Program-made: the position numbers and the translations under genes
Assembly (NCBI GenBank): GCA_024516155.1
Contig: JAJJXM010000007.1
Location: forward strand, 496,001 to 560,000
Reading direction: 5' to 3'
Length of the DNA stretch: 64,000 bases
Source: Pyronema omphalodes
Taxonomy: Eukaryota > Ascomycota > Pezizomycetes > Pezizales > Pyronemataceae
The notes under the pieces: generated by a model
Databases searched by the model: none
Told to the model about the DNA's origin: nothing
Seen by the model: the letters and a program-made list of their open reading frames with translations, nothing else
In this document: piece after piece, positions 1-11,120 of the stretch
Layout of the letters: every line of letters starts with the position of its first letter
Numbering within the stretch: position 1 is the stretch's first letter

Positions 1-35
1 AATAATCAATAACCAACAATAACATCACACCCACA

Positions 36-500
36 ATGCAGCTCTCCACTCTTCTCAGCACTACCATCCTTCTAATCGCAGTATCCGCCGCTCCACTCGA
101 ACCCCGACAATCAGGATACCTCCCCTCCGGTCCTGAACTACGCTACTGTGCCAATCCCCTCAATACCTTCGCCTGCTACAAAGCACGCGGGCATGCAAAC
201 GAAGCCTCTAAAGCCGCAGCTGCTAACTTCCCCGCTAACTCACTTCATAATGGAAAGGGTGATGCATTTCGTCATTGCTATTGGAATGCACGAATGGCGA
301 TTGATATTGGGGTTAAAAAGGCAAAGGAAATTGCTACAAGACATGAAGATGGAAGTACTGGGCCGCAGAGGGAGAAGAATATGGATTTGGCGAATAATGA
401 AACGGGTAGAGGTATTGGGGTGAGGACTAAGACTTATGGGAAGGCTTTGAATGAGTGTAGAAATAAGGCTAGGAATGGTGGCTTGGTGGTTATTGGATAG
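36..500 (+). CDS. Small secreted protein with a DUF6973-like domain
   Basis: Single-exon gene, 154 residues, starting at the first ATG after an A/C-rich leader. Residues 1-18 form a signal peptide (hydrophobic LLSTTILLIAV core, cleavage near SA-AP), so the product is probably secreted. The mature part has the block HNGKGDAFRHCYWN (residues 71-84), then HE (103-104) and MDLANNETGR (116-125). From memory this H..DA.RH..WN / HE / MD..NN..GR pattern resembles a bacterial and fungal domain of unknown function (DUF6973 type); that family label needs a profile search. The His, Asp, Arg and Glu residues are spaced as in a possible catalytic or metal site, but no activity is known to me. There are four cysteines in the mature part. 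No intron is needed. A tRNA gene lies 142 nt downstream on the other strand. Confidence 0.75.
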   Translation: MQLSTLLSTTILLIAVSAAPLEPRQSGYLPSGPELRYCANPLNTFACYKARGHANEASKAAAANFPANSLHNGKGDAFRHCYWNARMAIDIGVKKAKEIATRHEDGSTGPQREKNMDLANNETGRGIGVRTKTYGKALNECRNKARNGGLVVIG

Positions 501-641
501 ACTGGTTCGGTGGAAGAAATGTAGAATGTTTTGCTTGGAATGATATCATTTTGAAAAAAGTTCTACTGGTGTTGGAAGGTAAAATGCACCTTTGTTGTCG
601 GAAAGTATCTGGGAAAAAAATTGTAAAATTTTAAAAATAAT

Positions 642-712
642 AGCAACACCTCGTTTCGATCGAGGGACCTCCGGGTTATGAGCCCGGCGCGCTTCCGCTG
701 CGCCATGTTGCT
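642..712 (-). tRNA. tRNA-Met (CAT), elongator type
   Basis: On the minus strand the 71-nt sequence folds as a cloverleaf. It has a 7-bp acceptor stem (AGCAACA with TGTTGCT), a D arm around GCGCAGCGGAAGCGC, an anticodon arm CGGGCTCATAACCCG with anticodon CAT, and a T arm CTCGATCGAAACGAG. No intron is present. The A1-T72 pair and the T-loop sequence TCGATCGAAAC are shared with many fungal Met tRNAs; I call it elongator rather than initiator because the anticodon stem has only a short G-C run, a moderate inference. Confidence 0.93.
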
Positions 713-1422
713 TTGATATTGTGTTAGTAAATGTTTGTAAATATAATGTAATACTATATACGCCGTCGCTAAAGCTTCTAGAATGTTTCAAGATTCTCAG
801 TGGCTTGTCGTTGGTTGGGATTCATGGCCTAGATTTTGTTTCTGTTCGCCCTTAAAAGACACGTGCAGAGGGTTAGGGCAATTATTTACACGTGATACGG
901 GCTTTGATTCGGGCTTTTTACCTTAGCGCGCTACCAAACGTGTTCACCAGAGCACTGAACTCTTGTGAACCTTGAATCAAGTGCCCGTGGCCGTCTATCA
1001 TCGATAGATTTCTTCCAGATTTTGACACATTTCTTACGTGTAAATTATGTACCGATAGATTAGATAAAATCTCTTATTCTGTGCAGATTCATGAAGCTTC
1101 GTAACAGCAACTTTGCTACCAAGCTTATGTCCGGGTAAACTGTCCACAGTTCAGGACACCTCATGCACGCACCGTTGGATTAGGTAGATCGAACCCCCTC
1201 CATTCTGTGCCAAATTATCAGCTTAACGACAACTTTCTTTTCTCGAATCCCCCGTATTTACTGGCCGCCGTAATACGGTCGCTTTCTTTAATTTCCAGCT
1301 ATACTCCAAACCCCACCGCTGGCCGACAAATCAAGCTCCATATCCCCTAAAACCGACCATTGACAGCCTCCACAGAGCAACGCCCATAGTTCCGTTTCCG
1401 CAGACCACTACAATCATCAGGG
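713..1422. other. Intergenic region upstream of SEC21
   Basis: Some 710 nt between the tRNA and the SEC21 start. I see no gene in it. It must hold the SEC21 promoter. A CACGTG-like hexamer occurs near 861 and again near 890 (ACACGTG), which could bind bHLH factors, but short hexamers occur by chance. Confidence 0.5.
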
Positions 1423-4400
1423 ATGAGCTATTCAAAGAAAGACGAAGATGCTGAGCAGGCGCTCTTCCGGGTTGACCGGACATCCGTGTTTCAAGAAGGT
1501 GTGCTTTCAAAGCCCCACTGCTCATCTCAACCATAGCTAACTGTGAGCCAGCCCGCGTCTTCAATTCATCGCCGATATCCCCCCGGAAATGCCGTATCCT
1601 CCTGACGAAGATTGTTTACCTCCTGCACACCGGCGAGAGCTTCCCGAAAGCTGAAGCGACCGAGCTCTTCTTCGGAATTACGAAACTGTTCCAGCACAGA
1701 GATGCGAGCTTGCGGCAAATGGTCTACTTGGTTATTAAAGAATTGGCAGACACTGCCGAGGACGTTATTATGGTTACAAGTAGTGTAATGAAGGATGTTT
1801 CAGGTGCGGGAGGAAGAGCAGGTGCGGAGCAGGATATCTACAGAGCGAATGCTATCAGAGCATTATGTCGGATTATCGATGTGAGTCGAGCAATGCTGTA
1901 CTACTTGATTGGAGACATCCGGCAAAGCTATCACAACCCCACCACCAGCCACAATGCTATCGCACGCGCGATAAGCTTAAGCTGTTTCTACAAATCAGTT
2001 TTCTTCGGCTAGCAACTATGTGATGGCTGACCTCATCCTCTGATCACTAGGGTACCACTGTACAAGCTATCGAACGTCTTCTCAAAACCGCGATCGTTGA
2101 CAAGACACCATCGGTTTCCTCCGCCGCGCTCGTTTCTTCCTACCACCTCCTACCAGTAGCCCGTGATGTTGTCCGCCGATGGGCAAACGAAGCTCAAGAA
2201 GCTGTTCTCTCGGGTTCAAAGTCTAGTGGTTTCTCTCTGGGCTTCGGTTCATCCGCTGCAACTCCCCAGGGCTCCGGAATGACCCAATACCATGCTATCG
2301 GATTGCTCTACCAGATGCGTGCACATGACCGGATGTCCTTGGTTAAGATGGTCCAGCAGTTCTCTTCTGGCCAGGTTAAGAACCCAGCAGCTGTTGTCAT
2401 GCTAGTAAGACTTGCTGCAAAGCTTGCGGATGATGATCAGCAAATGCGGAAGCCAATGTACCAATTGCTCGAGGGTTGGTTGAGGCACAAATCGGAAATG
2501 GTTACCTTTGAAGCTGCGAAGGCAATCTGCGAATTGAGGGATGTAACTGACCAGGAGGTTGCACCGGCAATTCATGGTGAGCATATTCTTTGGATTTCCA
2601 GTGAGCTCATAATCCTAACGGACGGCAGTACTACAACTCTTCTTGACTTCGCCACGCTCCATTGCAAAGTTCACTGCTATCCGTATTCTCCACAAGTTCG
2701 CCTCAATCAAACCCGCCACTGTCAATGTCTGCAACATGGATATTGAGACTCTCATCTCGAACTCCAACCGTTCTATTGCGACGTTTGCCATTACCACCCT
2801 ACTTAAGACCGGAAACGAGGCCTCAGTGGATCGCCTCATGAAGCAGATCAGCGGCTTTATGGCCGACATCACCGATGAATTCAAGATTACCATTGTTGAG
2901 GCTATCCGCACCTTATGCTTGAAGTTCCCCAGCAAACAGGCTGGTATGCTCAGCTTCTTGTCCGGTGTTCTTCGTGATGAGGGTGGATATGAGTTTAAGA
3001 AGACCGTGGTGGAAAGCATGTTCGACCTCATCAAATTCGTTCCGGAGAGCAGAGAAGACGCCCTTGCCCATCTCTGCGAGTTCATCGAGGACTGTGAGTT
3101 CACCAAACTCGCTGTCCGTGTCTTGCACCTCCTCGGTACTGAGGGACCCAAGACCGCTCAGCCTACCAAGTACATCAGATACATCTACAACCGCGTGGTT
3201 TTGGAGAACGCCATTGTTCGTGCTGCCGCAGTTACCGCATTGGCCAAGTTTGGAGTTTCCGCTAAGGACGGAGCAAGCGTCGACCCTGAGGTCAAGAAGA
3301 GTGTTGTTGTTCTTCTTACCCGTTGTCTCGATGACCCTGATGATGAGGTCCGTGACCGTGCTGCGTTGAACCTTCGCATCATCAACAACTCTGAGCAGGA
3401 AGTTGCTGAGAAGTTCATCAAAAATGACACCCTCTACTCTCTTCCCGTATTTGAGCACCAGCTCATCATGTACGTCACGGGAGACCAGTCTACCTTCTCG
3501 AAGTCTTTCGAGTTGTCTTCTGTCCCCATTGTCACGAGAGAGCAGGCTTTGGCAGAGGAGCGCAACGTCAAGTTACGTTCCGCCGACACCCCCACCCTCA
3601 AGGCACCCACCACCGGTGGTCCCGCCAAATCTTCTGCTGGAGCAGCCACCTCCACCGAGGTTTCTTCTTCCACTATCGCCAACACCCAGAAGCATGCCCA
3701 GGTTTTGGCGACAGTTCCTGAGTTCAACCCCTATGGCGCTCTTCTCAAGTCTTCTGTTGAGGTCGAGTTGACTGAGCAGGAGACTGAGTACGTTGTTGCC
3801 GTCACTAAGCACATCTTTAAGGAGCACCTTGTCCTGCAGTTCAGCGTCAAGAACACTCTTTCTGACACCCTCTTGGAGAATATCTCCATGATCGCCACCC
3901 CCTCCGACGACAACGAGGCCACCCTCGAGGAAGATTTCATTATCCCCGTTGCAAAGCTCAACCAAGACGAGGTTGGAACCATCTGGGTTGCCTTCAAGCG
4001 CTCTGCGGACGAGGCCTACCCTATTGGTTCTTTCACCAACGTTCTTAAGTTCACTAGCAAGGAGATTGACCCTTCAAGTGGTGAGCCTGAGGAGGCCGGA
4101 TACGAGGATGAGTACCAGGTTGAGGACTTGGAGCTCACTGCTGGAGACTACCTTGTTCCTGCTTTCGCTGGAAGCTGGGAGAACGTCTGGGAACAGGTTG
4201 GAGCAGCTGGAGAGGAGGCTACTGAGTCGTACGCGCTTGGCACTGAGCTTAAGGGTATCCAGGGTAAGTTATCATCTTCACCACATATTACTCTTAATTT
4301 TACTTTTACTAACAAATCACAGATGCCATCGACTTCTTGGTTAAGAAGCTTTACTTGCAGCCGCTCGACGGATCAGATGTTGCTATCAATGCCACGACGC

Positions 4401-4555
4401 ATACTCTCCGCTTGTTCGGAAAGACTCTTAATGGTGGCAGGGTTGTTGCACAGGTCCGCATGGCTTACTCCGGCAAGAACGGTGTTGCTTTGAAGGCTAC
4501 AGTCAGAGCTGAGGAAGAGGGTGTTGCGGCTATGGTCGTTGGTGGTATTGCGTAA
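1423..4555 (+). CDS. SEC21: Coatomer subunit gamma (gamma-COP)
   Basis: Five exons: 1423-1498, 1552-1880, 2051-2576, 2629-4263 and 4323-4555, giving 932 residues, the normal length for fungal Sec21. Gamma-COP is a large subunit of the COPI coat that buds retrograde vesicles from the Golgi to the ER and binds cargo tails and ARF-GAP. The N-terminal two thirds is an adaptin-type helical repeat solenoid (for example FQEARVFN, PRKCRILLTKI, DKTPSVSSAALVSS, FATFAITTLLKTGNEASVD-like blocks). A Ser/Thr/Ala/Pro-rich linker follows at about residues 590-640, then the beta-sandwich and appendage domain up to the C-terminus VVGGIA. The reading frame is continuous across all four introns, each with GT-AG ends. 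The start ATG is the first in frame and gives the conserved MSYSKKDEDAEQ-like opening. Transcription direction matches CHC1 further along, but 8 kb separates them. Confidence 0.97.
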
Positions 4556-7500
4556 ATCTAATGATGTTGAATGGTAGTATGGTTGTGTGCGTTCTGTTTT
4601 TTTTTTTCCTTTAGACAATGCCGTTATGTTGCATCAAAATTTTATGGTTAACTCTTTATGGGTTTATAATTCGACTGTGATGAGTTGATGATGGGTATTG
4701 CGTAGTTCAAATAAAGTTTTTCTAAATAATCATCTATGGAGAAATCTAATCATGATGACTGCACCCCCCCAAAGGATTTCTAGCTGTTATATGATGACCT
4801 GGCTGCATGGATGCCCATAACATTGCCTACGTAGTCAACCCCTGATCTATTGCTGATTCGTCAACACCAATTATTTTGCATAAAGCAGAATTATCGACCT
4901 ATTCTGTGCATAGAACAAAGACAAAGCTGGGATCCCTGATGAATAATACCACCATTTCAACCGATCCCTCTGCTCACATGATCCTAACTTTCCAAAACCT
5001 CGTCTCTATATATATTCAAAACCTACGCATCTACAGCAAAAGCACAATCATGGCGCCGATAACATACCCTCGAGCTCCAAGAAACCCATAGCACCCCAGG
5101 AAAAGGGAATCATGAATCATCTGGTTACAATTCACCTTCCCCGGTAACATTAAACTTTGCAATGTCCTATAAGACTGGCTTGGCTTTGACAAAATAAACC
5201 CCGGATAGTAATATCCGTTTTTTTTTTTTTTTTCGGCAGGATGAAGACAAATTATCTATCTGTCTATACGACACTAACAACACCTATTGGCCACGAATAG
5301 TCTTTGAATTCCCCCAGATATCCAATCTGGGTATATCATCAAAGTGGTCCCGGAAAACTATGGATGATAGAAATATCGAAAAGTTTGTTGAGGAATGGTA
5401 ATAAATCTTCACCTTTGAAGCATTCTACAATCGTTTTGATGCCGGTTTGAGTACCATTCAAGGTTTAGTGAAAGAACTGACAGTTAGTGATGAGGATGGA
5501 CTTGTAGATCTGTACCTAAATCGACGGCTGCGATGTAGATGCTATTGGTGAGAAAACTTCGGGGAAGAAAATGAAGGGAGATGCTGCGGAAGGAGGAAGA
5601 GACGGAGGTTGGTACTGGAGTCTGGGGGGTTAGATTAGGGGAAGAAGAATTTTAATGGGCTGTGGAACGGGGGAAGAAGGAGGAGGATTGGGAGGAGGGA
5701 AGGAAAGGGTAATAAAAAGCATATCCTGGAATCATTATACGAATTGTGGTAGAAATAACATCACCCAACTATACCGAGCAGAAAATGAATTATAAGTATC
5801 CGGATGTCGTAAGTTGGTTTATGGTTATTATTAAATTGTTTATGGTTATTAGGCTCACTTGGGTATTTTGTTATAGTTATTTTCCGTATATAAAGAGTCT
5901 TATAAAGTAGATTTGCAATTACTTTTGGAGGTAATTACGGCAATGGTGTTGAGTCAACAGAGCAAAACTAGTACATGATAATACAGAAAAATTCCTATAC
6001 ACCTGGTTTTGCAGTCCAGAGATTTTTGTACTTGTTAAGCCCACAGATGCGTGAATTTGTAGAAAAATATTTGTGTATCCCATTTGTAAGAGTGTGGGTG
6101 TGTCGGGGATGACGGTTTGGGAGTCTAGTCTGCCGCTGCGATGGTATAATATGTAATTAGGTTGGGATCAATAGTAGAGAGCGCGAGATTTGAGAGGTCA
6201 AAATAGGAATACGTATCTGATGCTGTGTCGAGGTAAAAGAATAGAAAATCAAAGCATATGTAACTGCGTGGTTTGTTGACCCATATTTAGTGGTGAAATC
6301 TTTAATCGAGTGATTTCAAATGTCCCGTACTTCAGCAATCAGCATTATGAACTGAAATATCGATAGCATCACCGGTTATTTTTCCTCTTGTTATACATTA
6401 GTTAATTTCTCGAAGTTTATATAGTGGCAAAATCCGAAGCCCGGAATGTGTAAGCAGACCAATAGAAATGGCCTGTAAACTGAAAACTGGTCCCCTCTTA
6501 ATAGTACTTTGACTCCAAGGACAATTAGACTATTCAGATGGTGTTTTGAGGTTCTTGAAGGTATCAATAGCTCTAAAAACCATTGTGAATTGTCGCAGGT
6601 AATTCCGCCCCATGTTACATTGTTATACCTCGTTTGAGCCACATCTTTGCCCCAGCATCGGCCTGGCCAGTATGAAGGTATGTCATACAATCCCAATCAT
6701 TTTCCGGCATCCCAGTACATTGAGATATCTCAAAAGGTCTAAATCCATTAGAATAACTGCTATCTCTGCCTTTATCGGCTTGCGAGCTGGTTTCATTCAG
6801 ACCTGATTTTTCCCGGTGAAATCAAAGATGTCGACGGTATCCTAGGGGTTCCGGTATTTTCAATGAGCTATCAGTGGGTAATAGATTACATGGTGTAACC
6901 AGTGACATACAAGTTGCTGTCGTGTCTTGTTTCTGCCTCCACCTTGGCGAAACCCATGGGACAATCCCAATTTCCCAATTTTAATCCCTCGTATTCCCAG
7001 TTTTAATGGCACAAGTTCTTGTAATAAATCGTCTTCTTAGAATGTATCATATATCCGCCGAGAATTTCGGTAAACTTGTAACTTCACTTCCTGTACTGTA
7101 AGCTTGCACGTAGGCGTCACATCATACAACGCAAGTTCTGTATTTCTGTAGAATGCGTCCTCACAGAAATGCACATCCTCGCTAAGAAAAGCCTCTTATA
7201 GAGCAGAGTCTCACCAAGGAATCCCCCCCCCCTGAGAAAACAATCAAAACAAATCTCAGTGACTGCTGTATTGGCATCGAAGGGGTATTGAAAGGGTATC
7301 TGGATCCAAGATGCCATAGGAATGTACTTGGCTCCAAATCTCAGACTCATGTTTTAAAGTTGCATTTCACGGGGGTCCTCCTGTCTTTATACTGCAAAGT
7401 CAAAAATTCGCCGCATGCCTGTCGGTATTTTATCTGCGTACGTAACCTCCAGCCGTGCCTGTATTATTCCGTGGATTCCGAGATTTGCTACGTCTCGTGA

Positions 7501-10250
7501 CATGGGAGACTAAAGTTCAGGCAAGTCCATTCGACTGTCTTAAGTGTGTTCCACACACGTTTTTCGGGTAGTCACCGGCATGGCCCCGTAGCTTCAATTT
7601 GATATATGTATTCATTCCTTCGTTTCTCAAGAAGCCTCGTTTGTACCGATGCAATGTATTTTTTTGCCTTCTTGTATACTCGTTATCAGGCGGACTGCTG
7701 GAACTTCTCGATGGGCGTGGAATGCGAATCCCAATTTTGTATAGACGTAGTGCTGCGTTGTAGCTTTCGTATATCAGTCAGCAAGGACTGAATGTGCTCA
7801 ACTCCTCGCGAACGACGATGTGCTGGATTTGAAGATCTCGGCTAGATAGTGCAGAGTAAGCGATTTGAGGTTTTCTGACATGCTGAAGAAAAGTGCTGCT
7901 GTTTCTTGTCTGTGTATATTCCGAGGGATGAGAAGGTTGGTTTAGAAAAGTTACCCGCTTGGAGCGCCGAATTATTGAAGATGGAGGTAAGTAGATGAAG
8001 TCTTGCGTTCAGGTGGAAGTTGGTCAAACTCAGCTGCGGACCGCATCAGAGCTCATCTGCATCAAAGTTTCCCCATAGCTGGTTGAACACATTCTTTAAG
8101 GTTGTCAAACTTCAAATAACGAGCAGATCAATGACCGACCACAACCGACAATCGTCTGGTGTAAATTATTTCACAACTTACCAGCTGGATCTGTGCTGCT
8201 GCTACAACTGAATCGTGTTGGACTTTGTGGGAGCCCACGAGGAAGAATGGATGCCACCGCTTTCCTCGAGCTCCACATTCACCTCGCTTCACGTGTTGCC
8301 GCCTCCAGCCCCACCAACTCCATGAAATCCACAAACTCCACAAACTCACAAACTCCACCAACTCCACCAACTCGGACTCAATTTCCCCAATCGACAGTGA
8401 AACAACTGGCCCCACGTCCACACTCCTTCACCATTTTATGACCTTGAATTGACATCGTTGCGGGATTCAGTACGGCTTGTTTAATATGGATCGACTCAGG
8501 TCGTCAACGGAATCCACCCGCCTCTTGGCACGGACGCGTCACATCGGATTCCGATTGGCAGACTTCAACATAGACCCGGAGGACCACTGGCGAGTAAACA
8601 TCGAGGCCCCGATGAGCACCGGCAGCGTAGGACCGGTGACATTTCCAGGTTGTCGAAGAAGCAAGGCAACCTGAAGCCATCGACGACGAAGGTTCTAGGC
8701 CGCATGTCAGGTACCTGAAAGTCGATGGCCGTCCCTGCGTTTTTGCGTGATGCATGCCAAAGGATCAGAACACGAAGCCACCCAGCGTGCAATTGCAAGA
8801 TGTGGACCGCCACACAGCAGCCACATCAAGATTGACTTGCGGCACCATGCCTTACACAAGTCTTTGTGTTGCGACCGCCACATAGAGATCCGAGCTTGCC
8901 AACCACCACAATTTGGTTCCTGGAATGATAGACATCTGTGTCTTACTCGGATTAAATCATTTGACCGGTGCACGGTTATAGCAATGAACTGGAAATGTAT
9001 CAGGGCTTTTTGCACTCTCTTTGTCCAGCGCAGCGGCAATGAGATTCAAACACGGCAAGGCAAATAGCCAACCTCCAGAATTCCAACTGATGATTGCAAA
9101 AGAAAAGTTTTCTAGTATGGAATATGGTGCCGGCACCATAGACAATTGATCTTCCCCGAATAACCGTGGCACAGGGAAAATCAAATGAGGATATAGTTAC
9201 GAGTGTTTTCTCAACTCAGCCCGGAACTGAGATAGGGATTAGTTATCCCACGCTCTCTGGCCGTGCCTTGCATCGGAGTGCATCGGCGCTTTATCGGACC
9301 GACAAGGCGAGACAAGGCGAGCCAGACAAGCAGCATGGGAAATGAGATTCTGTAAGAGGTATGCAGTTGGGGCGAGATGATCTTTTTGCTTCATGGATTT
9401 TTCATGCGATGTTTGACGCGGTATGTATGAGGATTACCAAGCAATCACACCTCAAAGATGGTGAAACTGAAAAGATTTGAGGATAATATCGATCGACAAA
9501 TCCGCGTCCTCCCTTTATCTCGCATCAATAGACTGCATATAACGTGCGCTACGTATTAGAAACATCCTTTTCCTTCAACGATTCGGCGCTTTATACGATA
9601 CCTTATCTACTCGAGCGAGAAAAAAAGATCATGTCGACATGTACTCACAGTTCATTGAGAGTTTGCGCCACCAACTATATGCAGTTTGTCTAACCGCGCA
9701 ATTTTCCGGAAGTTTGGAACAGGATGCAGGTCGTGTGTTCCCTATGTTTCTGGCTCTGGCTTCGACCTTGGGTTTCCCTGCGGAGTAACTCCGGCACTTT
9801 CCGGCTACCACGCTTCGGCGCCTCTCCGGCTGGGTTCTTGTGGCTTTTGTCGCGTGCCAAGCTAGAGCCGATGAACTCCATGTCATCATCATCAGCATCA
9901 CCACGGGTTCAACACGTCTTCATCACAGGACACCACGCAAATCTACCTGATACCATGGTTACGACTCTTCTTAACTCGCATTGGTAGAATATCCGTAACT
10001 CCGTCATATTCGAGTATTCTTAGGACTTATGACGATTTTGATCGCCTTACCCCCGGGAATTACCGCGCTTCTTTTACGACGTGGTTGGGCGATCATTGGA
10101 CGGTGGACCAGCTAAGGTCCGCACAAAATTTGTGGGGTGGTCGTCTGCGGAGCGGTTTTGCTCAGTGTAATTCGGTTACTGGTGCGGAGCACGATGATGG
10201 CCGTTAGCTTCAAAGCTTGAAGTCTTGTCCATGCCGCCTTTTTATACATA
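4556..10250. other. Gene-poor region downstream of SEC21
   Basis: About 5.7 kb without a gene I can support. Open frames here are short, overlap on both strands and show no domain. Visible items are a T run at 5218-5233, a purine-rich stretch at about 5560-5710, a C run near 7222-7231 and a short 9-bp tandem repeat (listed separately). A 49-codon frame at 9639-9788 starts after a plausible context but resembles nothing. The region ends at the left inverted repeat of the transposon relic. Confidence 0.5.
8310..8375. repeat. Short 9-bp tandem repeat (CCACAAACT / CCACCAACT)
   Basis: Imperfect 9-bp units of the form CCACAAACT and CCACCAACT are repeated about six to seven times. It lies in non-coding sequence and translates to Thr/Asn/Pro-rich peptides in the chance frames across it. 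Confidence 0.7.
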
Positions 10251-10288
10251 TGGTGGATTTCACCATAAACGTCCGAAAACCGACGAAA
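10251..10288 (+). repeat. Left terminal inverted repeat of the transposon relic
   Basis: Thirty-eight bases beginning TGGTGGATTTCACCATAAAC and ending CGACGAAA, the exact reverse complement of the right end. A TA precedes it. Confidence 0.93.
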
Positions 10289-10475
10289 GTCGACACTTTT
10301 GGTCCCGATGACAGGGGGGGCGACAGGGATTAAAATGGCCTCGAGTGACACTCGGTGATTCAGAGTTTTTCTCGCTTACGCTAATGTCGGAAGTCACGTC
10401 GACCATACCTTCCTCGAAAGTCGCGCAATACCCTCCCGCCCTCAACTATCCTGCCGATCGCCTAGGCGCACCCTC

Positions 10476-10802
10476 GTGAGATTAATATTCACGTCCTTGA
10501 TTTTTGATACATGCGAATGTTTATTCTACCCAAAATTTCACTGTGAACTGAATTACATTGAATTTTACTGGGGAGCAGTCAAGCGATATACTCGGGAGAA
10601 CTGTAATTATACCTTCACGGGGTTGGAAAGAACAGTCTGCCAAGGGCTGGATTCAGTGTCTTTGACGACCATTCGCCGATTTGCAAATAAATCACGACGA
10701 TGGATTGATTCCTATGCATCAGGCTTGGATGAACGCCAACAGGAGTTTGTAGAGAGGGCGGAAGGATCACATCGGAGGAGGATGGGGGAGGATCTTGTTT
10801 AG
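10476..10802 (+). pseudogene. C-terminal fragment of a DDE transposase
   Basis: Open frame of 108 codons that matches only the end of a fungal DDE-superfamily transposase. The block FYPKFHCELNYIEFYWGAVK (frame residues 17-36) is the region of the third catalytic acid: Glu29 in the frame, in the N-x-x-E-x-x-W-x-x-x-K arrangement known from Tc1/mariner DDE_3 proteins. The tail TIRRFANKSRRWIDSYASGL also fits that family. The first about 15 residues do not look like transposase, so the true boundary of the remnant lies near 10515. The DNA-binding domain and the first two catalytic Asp residues are absent from the element. The fragment cannot be an active enzyme. Confidence 0.82.
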
Positions 10803-11082
10803 TGCCATTAGCTTAGTCATTTTTTCAGCCAATCAAACATGTTTCTCCGCTGTGAATTTTCTAGTCTTGGCAGTCTTGGCGTGCCAAGAGCGTCGACACA
10901 TTTTAGGCCGCCCATACAAAATACCGGGTTTTTAAAGCTCTATAACTCATCGGATTTTTTTTGAATTTAATTTTTTTAATCGTAGTATTGTTCTCCAGAA
11001 GACGAATTTCAATTGTACGTTTAAATATATTTGATTCTGGTTGTTGTGGTTGAGCAGTAGCGTTTGGCGTGGCGTGGGATTT

Positions 11083-11120
11083 TTTCGTCGGTTTTCGGAC
11101 GTTTATGGTGAAATCCACCA
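11083..11120 (-). repeat. Right terminal inverted repeat of the transposon relic
   Basis: Reverse complement of 10251-10288 over all 38 bases, followed directly by TA. Confidence 0.93.

Larger units (their letters stand above)
10251..11120 (+). mobile_element. Tc1/mariner-like DNA transposon relic, internally deleted
   Basis: An 870-bp element bounded by 38-bp perfect terminal inverted repeats (10251-10288 and 11083-11120) and flanked on both sides by the dinucleotide TA (10249-10250 and 11121-11122), the target duplication expected for Tc1/mariner-type elements. The outermost 15 bases, TGGTGGATTTCACCA, are themselves an interrupted palindrome. Inside is the C-terminal end of a DDE transposase on the plus strand (10476-10802), followed by about 280 nt of AT-rich sequence. 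An intact transposase of this kind needs about 1 kb or more, so most of the gene is missing. Identical inverted repeats suggest the copy is not very old, or was mobilised in trans as a non-autonomous element. The family assignment rests on TA, the repeats and the transposase tail. Confidence 0.85.

Noticed and set aside
1175..1205. tRNA-like B-box (GGTTCGATCTACC) on the minus strand
   Set aside because: No A-box or cloverleaf can be formed around it.
5006..5091. Possible tiny gene after a TATA-like CTATATATATT, starting at 5050
   Set aside because: Only 13 codons and no exon that can follow in frame; coincidence is likely.
9639..9788. 49-codon open frame MYSQFIESLRHQ...
   Set aside because: No known domain, no signal peptide and no conserved context; below what I can support.
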